In this document: positions 1-10,945 of the stretch, piece by piece
Layout of the letters: each line of letters begins with the position of its first letter
Numbering within the stretch: the first letter of the stretch is position 1
Source: Liolophura sinensis
Taxonomy: Eukaryota > Mollusca > Polyplacophora > Chitonida > Chitonidae
Length of the DNA stretch: 64,000 bases
Direction: 5' to 3'
NCBI RefSeq assembly: GCF_032854445.1
Contig: NC_088295.1
Span: 7,010,501-7,074,500 of the forward strand
The notes under the pieces: generated by a model
The model's database searches: none
What the model was told of the DNA's origin: nothing
What the model saw: the letters and a program-made list of their open reading frames with translations, nothing else
Position numbers and translations under genes: made by a program

Positions 1-92
1 TGGTGAAGCTCTTCAACCTACAGAACATGTTTGCAAAACATTATTGAAAGAGGTTGAGACATGTCACGTGACATTGTCAGAGAACCGGTTTT
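1..92 (+). CDS. Internal exon (5' end cut by window) of an unidentified gene
   Basis: An open frame runs from base 2 (GGT GAA GCT CTT CAA). Residues include 'EALQPTEHVCKTLLKEVETC'. A consensus donor, TTTT|gtaagg, follows base 92 and leaves phase 1. That phase fits the next plus-strand exon at 4842, which supplies two bases to complete a Cys codon. The link rests on splice-site quality, phase and protein-like composition. I recognise no family. The upstream part of the gene is outside the window. The alternative is a chance open frame, because the piece is only about 30 codons long. Confidence 0.4.
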
Positions 93-520
93 GTAAGGCT
101 CGTCGCCATGTACACGAAACCTCTGGCCATATATAGGCCTACTTGAAATGTTGACACTGACTTCGCGGCAATGCTTCATCTTTTCAAACTAGACAGACAA
201 ACAGTGAAGAAATCTAATGTTTTCTCAACGTATGCGTAGTCCCACTTGCAAGGTTGAGATAAAGAGTTTCCCTTTTATGGTAAATTGTAGGCCAACAGTT
301 TGGTTCGTGTGAAGGTACAAAGCCAGCTGGATATTAGACAAACACGTCAGCTCTATTTTTGTAAAAATAACCAAGTTAAATAGTTAAATCTCCACCGTCT
401 GCCAGTTTTATATAAAACTAATATATCTGTGACACTTTCCCCTATCCAGTGAATGCATCCAGGCTTCTGTCCCGGGGCACACACACTACATGGTGGTGTA
501 AAGTGCCTTAAATACATCCC

Positions 521-601
521 TTTCCCATCACCATCCCTATCCCATCACCATCCCTATCCCATCACCATCCTTATCCCATCACCATCCCTATCCCATCACC
601 A
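521..601. repeat. 17-bp tandem repeat, about 5 copies
   Basis: The unit cccatcaccatccctat is repeated almost perfectly about five times. It lies in the putative intron between the exons at 1-92 and 4842-4941. Confidence 0.9.
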
Positions 602-1486
602 ATCAACAAATACAGTCTAATGGTTAGGCAGGTTAAACTTAAAGATTTTGCTGACTGGATATTATACTTACATTAAAACCACACCCTGAGTTCAAATACC
701 ATACTGATATTATGAAGTCAACGGCCTGTTTAAATACGCCTATGTATCTTGAACACGCACCTTTACAAACTCATGGGCTAATAATATCAGGGAGGAAAAC
801 ACAGCTGCTTTATGGGTTCTGCATAGAGTCTAAGTAGCTCTATGCCCCTGGTAGTTAAGTGTGACAGCACATTCTAGATGTATCTAATATGTAGTCGGCA
901 TATATGTATGCCTGTCGAGCTACTGTTCCATGTTTGTTCCATGCATGTAACGCGGACGTTGCTGATACAGTTGATAGGTGTTCAAATCCAGCTTTATCAG
1001 CTTCGGTTCCGGCCGTAAGTCACGACGTACACTTGAGGTATTTGGTGAAAGGCGGTGATTGGCACCTGTTTCCTCCACCTATAAACCCACATAAGAGAAA
1101 AATTATACTAAGTATGGTGTTGGCCATAATTAGTTAAACAAACAGATACAGACAGGGATGTGTAATGTTGGAGACTGTGTACGTTATATGTAATTACCAT
1201 ACTTGTAAGAGGTGCTTTTTCAAAGTCTTTGGTATGACCCGACCCAGTCCACAGTCGAGATTTGTAGACAGAGCGCCCTACAAACTCAGTTAAATCCACA
1301 CCTCTTGTTTTCTAGTAATTGAAAAGCAAGCAATTTGAACCACTCGGCCATAGCGCTCTCTCCCTGGTGATTGCTATGTCACCGTGGATGGAATCGCTTC
1401 TAACACATATTTGGCATCTTGAAGACTGGCTCTGCATTTGAAAGACATGAGTTATATCGAAGTTTGCAACAGTGACTGGATCAGCT

Positions 1487-1915
1487 TGTAACACACGTAA
1501 GATACATAGCTTAACTTGAGGGTAACTGGTTCAGTTTGTAACATACATAGGTACCTAGGATGTGTCTGTTTCTTCTTGTAACATACATAGGTTACCTTGG
1601 GGGTGACTGGTCCAGTTTGTAACACACATACGTTATCTTGCGGCTGACTGGCCCAGTTTGTAACATACATACGTTATCTTATGGGTGATTGGCCCAGTTT
1701 GTAACAAACATACGTTATCTTGCGGGTGACTAGCTTAGCTTGTAACATACATAGGTTGCCTTGCGGGTGATTGGCCCAGCTTGTAACATACATACATGTA
1801 CGTCATCTCGGGTTGACTGGCCCAGTTTGTAACATACATACGTTGTCTTGCAGGTGATTAGCCCAGTTTGTAACATACATAGGTTACCGTGGGGGTGACT
1901 GGTTCAGCGTGTAAT
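1487..1915. repeat. 41-bp minisatellite, about 10 copies
   Basis: The unit reads 'gtaacatacataggttacct' followed by tgcgggtgactggcccagttt, with a period of 41 bp. Copies start near 1537, 1578, 1619 and 1660. They are diverged by substitutions and small indels, so this is an ageing array. Confidence 0.85.
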
Positions 1916-1918
1916 TAT

Positions 1919-1975
1919 TTGATTTAATTATTTGAATGGCGTTTTACACCGCACTCGAGCACATTTTTGAGGTGA
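1919..1975 (-). mobile_element. SINE-A 3' tail fragment
   Basis: The sequence resembles the 3' tail of the SINE at 25315-25575 on the opposite strand (ttgaatggcgttttacaccgc, then cactcgagcacatttttgag). Only the tail is present, so it is 5'-truncated or degraded. Confidence 0.4.
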
Positions 1976-2654
1976 GTTGCATGTTTTTTTAGTTAAAAAT
2001 CATGTTCTGGCCGTCAATGTATTAAATCTCATTAAATTTTTTTACACAAAAAATGTTTCATTAAATTGGATGATGGTTTCATCTCGGGTAATGACGGAAT
2101 AATTTTGTACTCTTTGCATCGAAAGCTTCCAAAGTACAGCTAAACTTATACAAAACCATTTTCCCTGGGGTCTTTGGCATGCATGAGCGACATCTCCCGA
2201 ACTTTCAAAAGTGTGTGCAGCTTTGCGTCTCCCCCACCTTCCACGATACTTTTGAAGTAGAAAAATGCAAACTGAAAAACAAAGTTGTAATTTGCTAGAT
2301 TGTGAAATGTAACCCAGCATTCAGCCGAAGAGAAAACCATGCATTTCTAACTCAAAAAGCCCCATAAAGCCGTTAAATGATCTGTGTTGCTCATAAGTCA
2401 AAATTGTCCCGCCAACAAAACGTATTGTAGTATTTGCTTTATTTCATATTATATTTTCAGAATGGAGATAAAGCAACTAAACAATTGTTTTATCCGCATT
2501 TTTGTCTACCACAAAGAATACTGGAATATAGAGTTGACCATGATGTATCGTAATACTGAGGAGCAGTCGACGACACTTTTCTAACGTTCATTGAAGGTCA
2601 CCAACATGACATGTATATTTGTACATAAGGCGTTGGAACGTTCATCTGTAAAAT

Positions 2655-2785
2655 GACCAATGTCTGTAATAGATTGGCATTATCGATATCTGTAATAGGT
2701 TGCATCATCGGTGTCTGTAATAGCTTGGTTTGACCGATGTCTGTAATAGCTTAACATGCTCGATGTCTGCAGTGGCTTGGCAGCA
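2655..2785. repeat. Degenerate ~28-bp tandem repeat, about 5 copies
   Basis: The core 'gatgtctgtaatagcttggc' recurs about every 28 bp with many substitutions. Confidence 0.7.
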
Positions 2786-3068
2786 GTCTAGTCTTTACAC
2801 TACACATTTAATTTGAAATGGCAAACTGACAAAGCATGCAAGAATTCTTGAAAGGTCAAAACATCTTCCTCGATTTCTGTTTTTCATTGTCTGTGTTGTT
2901 TATTTTGTTTCATTTCAGATTATTTCCTTACATAAGTAATTTCCCCATATTTTGTTTCACACAAAGTTATATGGTCGTAGTTGAATGTGCTGACAGCAGA
3001 TGGCTGGGTCTTTTCTGCGTAGTTACCTGAGAAAATGTTCCTCCATTAAAATGGATGTTTACCAGGAT

Positions 3069-3690
3069 TATCACTGTAGCCGCTGAGAGATCTTCAAACA
3101 ATGTACACGCTTCCCGGAAAACCTGATCACTGTAACCACTGAGAGATCTTCAAACAATGTACACGCTTCCCGGAAAACCTGATCACTGTAACCACTGAGA
3201 GATCTTCAAACAATATACACGCTTCCCGGAAAACCTGATCACTGTAACGACTGAGAGATCTTCAAACAATATACACGCTTCCCGGAAAACCTGATCACTG
3301 TAACCACTGAGAGATCTTCAAACAATATACACACTTCCCGGAAAACCTGATCACTGTAACCACTGAGAGATCTTCAAACAATATACACGCTTCCCGGAAA
3401 ACCTGATCACTGTAACCACTGAGAGATCTTCAGACAATATACGCGCTTCCCGGAAAACCTGATCACTGTAACCACTGAGAGATATTCAGACAATATACAC
3501 GCTTCCCGGAAAACCTGATCACTGTAACCACTGAGAGATCTTCAAACAATGCACACGCTTCCCGGAAAACCTGATCACTGTAACCACTGAGAGATCTTCA
3601 GACAATATACGCGCTTCCCGGAAAACCTGATCACTGTAACCACTGAGAGATATTCAGACAATGTACACGCTTCTCGGAAAACCCTTGCAG
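3069..3690. repeat. 56-bp minisatellite, 11 copies
   Basis: The unit begins gatcactgtaaccactgaga, continues gatcttcaaacaatatacac and ends gcttcccggaaaacct. The period is exactly 56 bp, with copies starting at 3125, 3181, 3237 and onward. Copies differ at only one to three positions, so amplification is recent. Two variants (gtacacg and gtacgcg/atattcaga types) alternate, which suggests multi-unit duplication. Confidence 0.95.
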
Positions 3691-3757
3691 TTATCACCTG
3701 GTGACAACTGGTTTCATGTGTATTAGCGGTTTCTCGCGAATAATGGCTTCACAAGGC

Positions 3758-3850
3758 TTACTTCATTTATTTGATTGGTGCTTTACGCCGTACTCTAACA
3801 TATTTCTCTTATTCGACGACGTAAAGCGTTATAGTGGGATGGCAGATCTT
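3758..3850 (-). mobile_element. SINE-A 3' tail fragment
   Basis: Plus-strand text tttatttgattggtgctttacgccgtactc is the reverse complement of the SINE-A tail seen intact at 25315-25575. The copy then diverges and has no tRNA-like head, so it is a truncated insertion. Confidence 0.6.
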
Positions 3851-4841
3851 CCAACGCATGGCGGGAGAGGAGGTAGATTCACAAAAGGACATCTAGCTCT
3901 TGAAATGAAATGCATGCATGAGATTGGTCCCTAATTGAGTTGTACATAGCAGGTTGCTCTGAAGTCTTCATGATGTTGTATTGGCGTACCTGTGCCTAGA
4001 TAATCCCATATAATCCACCAGTGAACAAATATTAATCATTACCTACAACTTTACTCCAAAGTTTAGAGTAGTTTATTTTTGCAGAAGAAAGGATATATTG
4101 GATATATATTTAACACTGAAAGCAAAAATAAAACATGACCCAGTCCTCTGTCTGACTACGGCCATCTTTGCAAGAAGTCAAGATCCTGAAGGAGTATTGT
4201 AATTGTTGTTTTACTCGGAATCCAATTTAACGGATGTCATTCGAAAAACATTTTTCATATTTCAAAATAACGAATAATCTACATATTTTTGTAAACTGAA
4301 CTTCAGTTAGATTTGTAGTAGAATGTATCATTTCACTCTGAATTAATAAAAAGCATTTAAGTATTCTTTGGCTTGGTTTATTATAAAAAATTAAATGATG
4401 TCTTGTATATCTGATCCATGCAATAGGGTGTTACTTGTTATTTTTATTACATGAGTCTCGTTCTGGGAAGCCCATGTTCTATTTTGTATACACCCTGACT
4501 CACTGATAGTCAAGGGTGAGGTCGCGGAAGTACCGTGCTGTGTGACACACTTGTAAGTGACATTTTCCAGATGTCATCCACCTACAGGTGACACTTAATC
4601 GCGCATTGTTTATGCAAGTTAAATTAAGTTAAAATGTTGTGGTGTTTATTGCTTCAGGCACATTGCGTACAGTTCCCGTTTAGACTGATTATTATCTCCT
4701 CTTATTATTATTATTATTAACACCCTATTAGAAGAGCATGGTAGTCAGGGTTGATTATTAAAATCGTTTGATAAATAAAATGTTTACATCAGTACTTGAT
4801 GGATATTATGAGACTGTAATTATTCATTTTCCGCTTCACAG

Positions 4842-4941
4842 GTGCAGCAGGTCAGAAACCAGAAGCCGTATACAGAGCAGAGGGCGAGCTGCAGTGCCAC
4901 GTGGGTATGATTGGCAGGAAAGATATGCTTCAAGTATTAAG
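4842..4941 (+). CDS. Internal 100-bp exon of an unidentified gene
   Basis: The acceptor is cattttccgcttcacag and the donor is AG|gtaaacgg. The 100-bp exon takes phase 1 in and leaves phase 2. The frame encodes 'QKPEAVYRAEGELQCHVGMI' and then GRKDMLQVL. Both neighbouring pieces (1-92 and 6383-6581) fit these phases without adjustment. That agreement is the main argument that this is a real gene. I cannot assign a family or function. Confidence 0.6.
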
Positions 4942-6382
4942 GTAAACGGAAGAGACCTCACATTTTCAACGTCAAATTCGCCCACTGTACCAGAAACCAC
5001 ACAATAACATAAATTTTAATTGAGTTTGTTAATTAGCTGATTTTAATATCAGGAAATCTTCTGCATACGCCTCGAGGACACGCTACTCTTTATGTACATA
5101 AGAGTATAGAATTCTGTGACCAAACTGAAGCTTGCATCCAACTGGGCTAAAGGCAACCACTATATATACAATACACGTGATACATACAACTCCGATACAG
5201 TGTAAGTTACAAATGCATGTAAACCCCATATTACCAAATTTAATGCAAATTTGAATCAGCAGGAGGATGCCATTCAACTCTCTGAACATTGGGAGATAAT
5301 GTGAAAAATTAATTTTCATGCTGCACCGGTATGTATTTGTGGCCAGCAGCTTGGTGCTTTCTGTGTTATGGCTAGCCAATAGTTCAGGAAAATCACTGTC
5401 TGTAAGGCGACCAGCCTGGTCTTTTTTAGAACAAATCAGCTTTCCGCAAAATTACTTCTCAAACCAGAATTGTTTGTTCGGAAACTCCTCAACAATCGCC
5501 TCCTGTGGGATTGCGGAGTGGGATGGTGGGAGCGGGGATGGGATCGTTGAAAAAAAGATTGTTTATAAGTCCCGTGTGCCCCAAACCCCTTCCCATCCGC
5601 CTGCTGAAGGGAGGGCGGCGGGAGAGGGTTGTAGCCACTGAATCATGTGACTGTATGTCTCATCTTTCCAAGAACCCTCACCGTTAACCAGGTGGAAGAG
5701 GATGGACGGGGTGTAACAGTTAAGCTGTGAGGTTATACACCTAGAACTAACCTGGCGGAAAAGCAGAGAGGGGTATAAATTCCTGAATTGTACATTTTAT
5801 TTGAGGACACGCCTTTGTAACCACCTATTCAATAAGCCTAACTGTAGGCTTAGGTAGGCGGTTAGCGACAGATCACGTGACTGACATTACATACTTGTCA
5901 GGCCCGTGTCCTCTCCGAAGTCGTTGACTCCGTGGCATACCTAAAACTATTTATAATCACGTGACTACGTGCTGAGGTCACTGACGCAGTTAAGCCATTT
6001 TATCGGCGACCATTTGTATTGGTGACCTTTTCTAATTAAAGTACCTCAAATATTTAAACATAGGGCCAAGCCATAACATCTAGGGTGGGAATAGCTCTGG
6101 GGAAAGGAACTGTACCGTCAAAATCATACATTTTCTTCTGAATAAGATGTAGATTATACATAAAATGAGCTTGAACAATAATGTTTTTCTGTCACTGTTA
6201 ACCTGCTGGACGATAGGACCTACTGTGCGCTATACAGCTGTTATTTTCCACAGCGTTTAATTCACATATCAGGTAATGCAATTTGGGATTTTTTTTATCC
6301 ATAGAAGAATTATTTGTTGAGAACGCAAGTGTTCGAGTTTAAATAGTCTATATTACTCATGCATTGTCTTTACTCTTTGCAG

Positions 6383-6581
6383 ATATGACCTTAACCAGTT
6401 AAGGTTGTCTGGCATCTGCACGGTGGACGTCTGGCATCCGTGCGTGCGGAAAAGAGAACAGACACACTTACAAATAAATCTTACCGATGTGCTACAAGTT
6501 ATAAGCGGCACAAAGATGAAGACCGAGCGTACATATTTTCAAACTGGTCGAATTTCCAAAAAATGCCGTATGATACGGTAG
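6383..6581 (+). CDS. Terminal coding exon of the unidentified plus-strand gene
   Basis: The acceptor is ttgtctttactctttgcag. The exon starts with one base that completes an Arg codon from the exon at 4842-4941. It then stays open for 65 codons to a TAG at 6579-6581. The frame includes YDLNQLRLSGICTVDVWHP and later 'EQTHLQINLTDVLQV', with a basic C-terminus (GRISKK). It has no transmembrane stretch. I do not recognise the family. The 3' UTR that follows contains two minisatellites and a possible poly(A) signal. Confidence 0.6.
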
Positions 6582-6692
6582 AATGATACTTCGAGAGCAG
6601 TGCTGTAGTGAGTCTGAAGTTCGTTTTAGCCAGAGAACGGTTACTAATGCGGAAACAAAGCAAGAGATGTGTCATAACTGTGTGCCAAAATA

Positions 6693-6806
6693 ATGTGGTG
6701 AGGGACGTGTAACAGAATAATGTGGTGAGGTACGTGTAACAGAATAATGTGGTGAGGGACGTGTAACAGAATAATGTGGTGAGGTACGTGTAACAGAATA
6801 ATGTGG
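6693..6806. repeat. 27-bp tandem repeat, about 4 copies
   Basis: The unit aataatgtggtgaggtacgt followed by gtaacag is repeated with an exact 27-bp period. The copies are nearly identical. Confidence 0.9.
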
Positions 6807-6910
6807 TCTTATAGTGTGTCAAACAGGTAAGAAAGACATGTCTCTGTCTGTTTGGCAGAATTGCAGAACGTTTAAACTCACTCGCGCTAAATGGCGAACA
6901 ATAGACTAAG

Positions 6911-7510
6911 GTGCTCTAATGAGGTGTCATAACCGGTGTCATTGCGAGAAAAGCACAAATACGAGTATTTCCTTCGCCAGAGCAATGTGCTCCAATGAGG
7001 TGTCATAACCAGTGTCACTGTGAGAACAGCACAAATACGAGTATCTCCTTTACCAGAGCAACGTGCTCCAATGATGTGTCATAACCAGTGCCATAGTAAG
7101 AACAGCACAAATACGAGTATCTCCTTCACCAGAGCAATGTGCTCCAATGAGGTGTCATAACCAGTACCATTGTAAGAACAGCACAAATACGAGTATCTCC
7201 TTTACCAGAACAACGTGCTCTAATGAGGTGTCATAACCAGTGTCATTGTCAGAACAGCACAAATATGAGTATCTCCTTTACCAGAGCAACGTGCTCTAAT
7301 GAGGTGTCATAACCAGTGTCATTGTAAGAACAGCACAAATACGAGTATCTCCTTTACCAGAGCAACATGCTCCAATGAGATGTCATAACCGGTGTCATTG
7401 TGAGAGCAGCACAAATACGAGTATCTCCTTTCCCAGAGCAACGTGCTCCAATGAGGTGTCATAACCGGTGCCATAGCGGGAAGAGCACAAATGCGAGTAT
7501 CGTTTATGCC
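6911..7510. repeat. 76-bp minisatellite, 8 copies
   Basis: The unit starts gtgctccaatgaggtgtcat and ends atctcctttaccagagcaac, with a 76-bp period (copies at 6911, 6987, 7063 and onward). Each copy differs by a few substitutions. Confidence 0.93.
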
Positions 7511-7672
7511 AGAATAATGTGATGTGAGAGGTTGTAATAAAGCATTAGTTATATTTTTTATTCATTTGATGCCATATTGTTGTTTTATGCCAACATATCA
7601 GGAAACCGGATATAATTTCTGACAAGCAATGCTTGTTAGCCCATAACTATTTTTCTAATTACTAGTAGCTAC

Positions 7673-7891
7673 CTATCAAACTGCACTCCGTCACAAGCTA
7701 GTATGCCACAAGCATTTTGAGTTTTATTAACTATGACCACACTTTTCTCGCTAATTTTCCAAGAGAAGGGTATATCGCCGTTAGATGAATATTCAATGAT
7801 ACAGGTTCTAGCAACAACAAGGTTTTTATTGCATGTCAGATATTGTGGGTCACCGGAATAGTCACATGGGTCGGTTATAATCAGAGGTCTA
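7673..7891 (-). CDS. Weak candidate exon, cysteine-rich secreted-type
   Basis: The minus strand shows a textbook acceptor (ctgcctctcttccag|T). A 219-nt open frame follows and ends at AG|gtagct, with phase 2 at both sides. The peptide has spaced cysteines and one N-glycosylation sequon. Pieces are 'CDYSGDPQYLTCNKNLVVAR' and 'NKTQNACGILACDG'. No partner exon could be placed with confidence, and the donor is weak. It may be an orphan exon, a fragment or chance. Confidence 0.25.
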
Positions 7892-8825
7892 CTGGAAGAG
7901 AGGCAGACTGTAATCATGGTCAATTTCAAATGGTATAGATCTACGTGTGACATTTTCTCGTCCCACCGACACTGTAATGATTAAAGACACTCGTCCTGAT
8001 TTCAACACAAACAAGTTTCACAAACAAGTTGTGATTCTAGGGATCTCGATAAATTCACGGATAAATATTAACGCCCGGCAAGACAAGCATAACAAAACTG
8101 CTGGTCAGAACACGCAACAACAAAAACACACTTTTACAGACTAATATATATGATCTGCCGCAATGAAGCTATATAAAGCTAGGCGCTGTCAATCAACCAA
8201 GTTGAAACTTGCTAGTCTTATAAGGAATCACCTGGTCATTATTGCAGCCCCAGCCTTTGACTATTGCTGGCAGCATCACTCCATCCGATAATGATCAATC
8301 TATCACTTAAAAGTGCAGAGCCAAAGCTGTACTGAGAAGGTTTACTGGGATTATGAGCAGCCATTCCCCCACCAAAACCCCCGAAAATGTTCTGTGTGAG
8401 CATGCACATTTTACACGAAGACGATAAATCTAGGGCGGTATTTTGATTTCGTCGACATTCTGAAAACATTCTATGTCTAACAGGAAGGCAAGGTCAGAGT
8501 CATTTCACCCGGTACACTAGACTGGAAATTAGACTGGAACGACTCGACGACTGTAGCCGTCACTTGAGGGTCTTGCCTTTCCGAGAAGAGTTTTAACGGT
8601 AGCAGCGTTTCCCGCTAGACCGAGTGCGCCTCTTTCAGGCAGGCAAGGGATAATCACGTTCACTTAACACCCTGGATAAAGCCTGATTTACAATTCCAGG
8701 AAGCTGGATTCATAAAAACCTCCAACTGGCCGGGTTACGGAAAACTGTGACATTTGAGAAGCTGTGTAATACAGAGCAGACGTTTTACGTGGAAAGTTAA
8801 CTGGTGTCCTTTTATCTAGACAGCA

Positions 8826-8945
8826 GCAGCCAGCAGATGGTCATGGGTTTCCATCGGGCTCTATCAGGTTTCCTCCCACCGTGAAGCTGGCCACCATCGT
8901 ATACGTGAAAAAATCTTGAGAACGACGTAAAACATGTGTATTTAG
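8826..8945 (+). mobile_element. SINE-A fragment (3' half)
   Basis: The text cagatggtcatgggtttcca through cgtataacgtgaaa-like sequence to aacgacgtaaaac matches the 3' half of the SINE at 25315-25575. The tRNA-like head is missing. Confidence 0.6.
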
Positions 8946-9144
8946 GAAAACGCTTCACAATAATCAGGTAGCTAGCTACACTGTATAACCGTGTGACCAT
9001 CATGTGACCATTGTGTAACAGTGTGACCATTGTATGACAGTGTGACCACTGTATTGAAAGCAAAAGTTTGTGCGGTATAGATGGTATACATTGTGAGAAA
9101 CATAGGGTTGTCAGTAAACAAAAAATGTAAACAAAAGTGTAAGT

Positions 9145-9301
9145 ATTTATTTAGTTATTTATTTGATTGGTGTTTTACGCCGGTTTCGCCATCCGCAGGT
9201 TGATGACTGACCTTCCCACTTACGACCGGAGAGGAAGCCAGCATGAGCTGGACTTGAACTCCCAGTGACCGCATTGGTGAGAGGTTCCTGGGTCGCAAAA
9301 A
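9145..9301 (-). mobile_element. SINE-A copy, internally deleted
   Basis: Reading on plus: 'ttatttgattggtgttttac', gccg, then a jump to cgcaggttgatgactgacct, then ggagaggaagccagcatgag and tgggtcgc. Compared with the full copy at 20597-20866 it lacks the central segment and most of the tRNA-like head. Confidence 0.65.
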
Positions 9302-9441
9302 GTGTAAGTAAAGGAAGACGTGATCTAAACATGCAGCCGTCACTTGAGTTTTAACAGTAGCAGCGTTTCCCGCTAGGCCGAGTGCGCCTCTTTCAGCCAG
9401 GCAAGGGATAATCACGTTCACTTAACACCCTGGATAAAGCC

Positions 9442-9530
9442 TGTATCCATCCGCAGTTTGCTGATGACCTTCCCACTTACGACCGGAGAGGAAGCCAGCA
9501 TGAGCTGGACTTGAACTCACAGCCAGCAAA
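9442..9530 (-). mobile_element. SINE-A internal fragment
   Basis: The text 'ccttcccacttacgaccgga' followed by gaggaagccagcatgagctg is a second copy of the internal part seen at 9180-9260. The flanking 60 bp (cagcgtttcccgctaggccg ... ggcaagggataatcacgttc) also occur at 8600-8665. This whole block therefore looks locally duplicated. Confidence 0.55.
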
Positions 9531-9536
9531 ATATGC

Positions 9537-9890
9537 TTATACGTGAACAGTGTAATGTAAACATGTAAACATCGTTAATGGCAAACGGTGTGACCAGCGT
9601 AATGTAAAAAAGGTGAAAAAGGAAAAATGTGATGTAAAGATTGTTATTGGTAAATAAGTGAACAGCGTAATGTCAACAAAGGTGTATGTATAGGAAGACG
9701 TGAATGTAAACATGGCTATTGGTAAATTGTTTGAACAGCGTAATGTGAACAAAAGTGTAAGTAGACGAAGACGTGAATGTTAACATGGTTATTGGTAAAC
9801 AATGTGAACAGCGTAATGTCAACAAAAGTGTATGTAGAGGAAGAGGTGAATGTAAACATGGTTATTGGTAAACAATGTGTACAAGTATAC
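9537..9890. repeat. ~72-bp degenerate minisatellite, about 5 copies
   Basis: The core motif aacatggttattggtaaaca, then atgtgaacagcgtaatgtca, then acaaaagtgta recurs roughly every 70 bp. Confidence 0.8.
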
Positions 9891-10534
9891 ATGCGCCGAG
9901 TCACCTGTCGTTTACAGTTTTATTGGCATACTACTATAAATGGCTGTGTGTTCTTGGAATGGACCTGTAGCTTATTACTGTGACCTCAGTTTTACTGGAA
10001 TGTCTTGGCCAGTCTCTCTATTTTATGTTCTCAGAAACAGGGCTGCCAAGTCATCGTCCTGGTGGCTCAGCTGGATAGCATGATGTCTAATTTCATTCCA
10101 GGCTCTGTTGAATGTTTCTGACCCACATAACATACGCCTTTTATAATAGAAATTAAACTGTTCTTGCCTTCTTCCAGGTACCTGTGACTAACCAGGCAAA
10201 TGATATCGCGAAACAGGCATTGGGCCAAACTATTAAGTCACTAATATGACATCACACATATGTTGAAACTATTAAGCCTTTTCGTCTCTGATAACATCAT
10301 TCACAACTGTGAAACCAGTTGTTCCAGGAAGCATGTTTATACATACTTTAATTATGCAGTTAAACAAAGCTCTTAAATATATGTAATAAACATAAAATAT
10401 GAAATTATGAATTAATGAAACGGTATAATAATTTATTACTGTATTATACTGTAATAGATTAAATTTATAAATTATTAAAGTTGACTTCTTGGCAAAAGTC
10501 CTGCATAAAGCGGAATGCTGTTAATTGCGCTCGC

Positions 10535-10620
10535 CGAGGCCTGGTCCCTTTAGTAGTGCTGTCATGTTAATGTTGCTGTAGGTTGCTGGCAGACCTTCCC
10601 ACGAACGACCGGAGAGGAAG
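10535..10620 (-). mobile_element. SINE-A fragment
   Basis: The text 'aggttgctggcagaccttcc' followed by cacgaacgaccggagaggaa matches the internal region of the full minus-oriented copy at 20597-20866. A remnant 'cgaggcctgg' resembles the head. Confidence 0.5.
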
Positions 10621-10945
10621 TTAATACTTCAATAAAACAAGATTCCAAGTGTAGTATACTAACAAGCCGTACTTAATTCACCGGTTACGCGTGACCATTT
10701 TGTCTGGAAGCATACTGTTGTCGATGCTCTCGCTTTTTTTCGTCATGCCGTAGTTGCTTGTACTATTAATATGCTTGGTAATCTCATGTAACCTGCCACA
10801 GCAAAGAACATCCAGGCTATGCTGAAATTTTTCTGTGTGGCAAATTACCTTTCAAGCTAACATAGAGTTTTTTCACACATAATTTTCAAAAACAATTAAC
10901 TAGAATCGTTTCCGGTTGAAGTTTCCTCAAACCTCAATTTGTTGA

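Larger units (their letters stand above)
6582..7541 (+). other. Probable 3' UTR with AATAAA at 7536-7541
   Basis: No coding frame continues after the TAG at 6579. The stretch holds a 27-bp and a 76-bp tandem array. It ends with gttgtAATAAAgcatt, the first good poly(A) signal downstream of the stop. That this is the 3' UTR of the plus-strand gene is inference. Confidence 0.35.

Noticed and set aside
2045-2290. Minus-strand last-exon-like piece (SIVEGGGDAKLHTLLKVREM)
   Set aside because: Only about 40 codons, weak acceptor, no partner exon.
3069-7510. CRISPR-like appearance of regular repeats (56 and 76 bp)
   Set aside because: Whole units repeat with no unique spacers; these are minisatellites in an animal genome.
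8239-8469. Minus-strand ORF of 76 codons with a kelch-like feel (SFGSALLSDRLIIIG)
   Set aside because: No consistent donor or acceptor pair and no phase match with the candidate exon at 7673-7891.
10033-10252. Two short plus-strand exon-like pieces after good acceptors (KQGCQVIVLVAQLDSM and VPVTNQANDIAKQALGQ)
   Set aside because: Each is under 30 codons, the first has no usable donor, and no homologous family is recognised; chance is likely.
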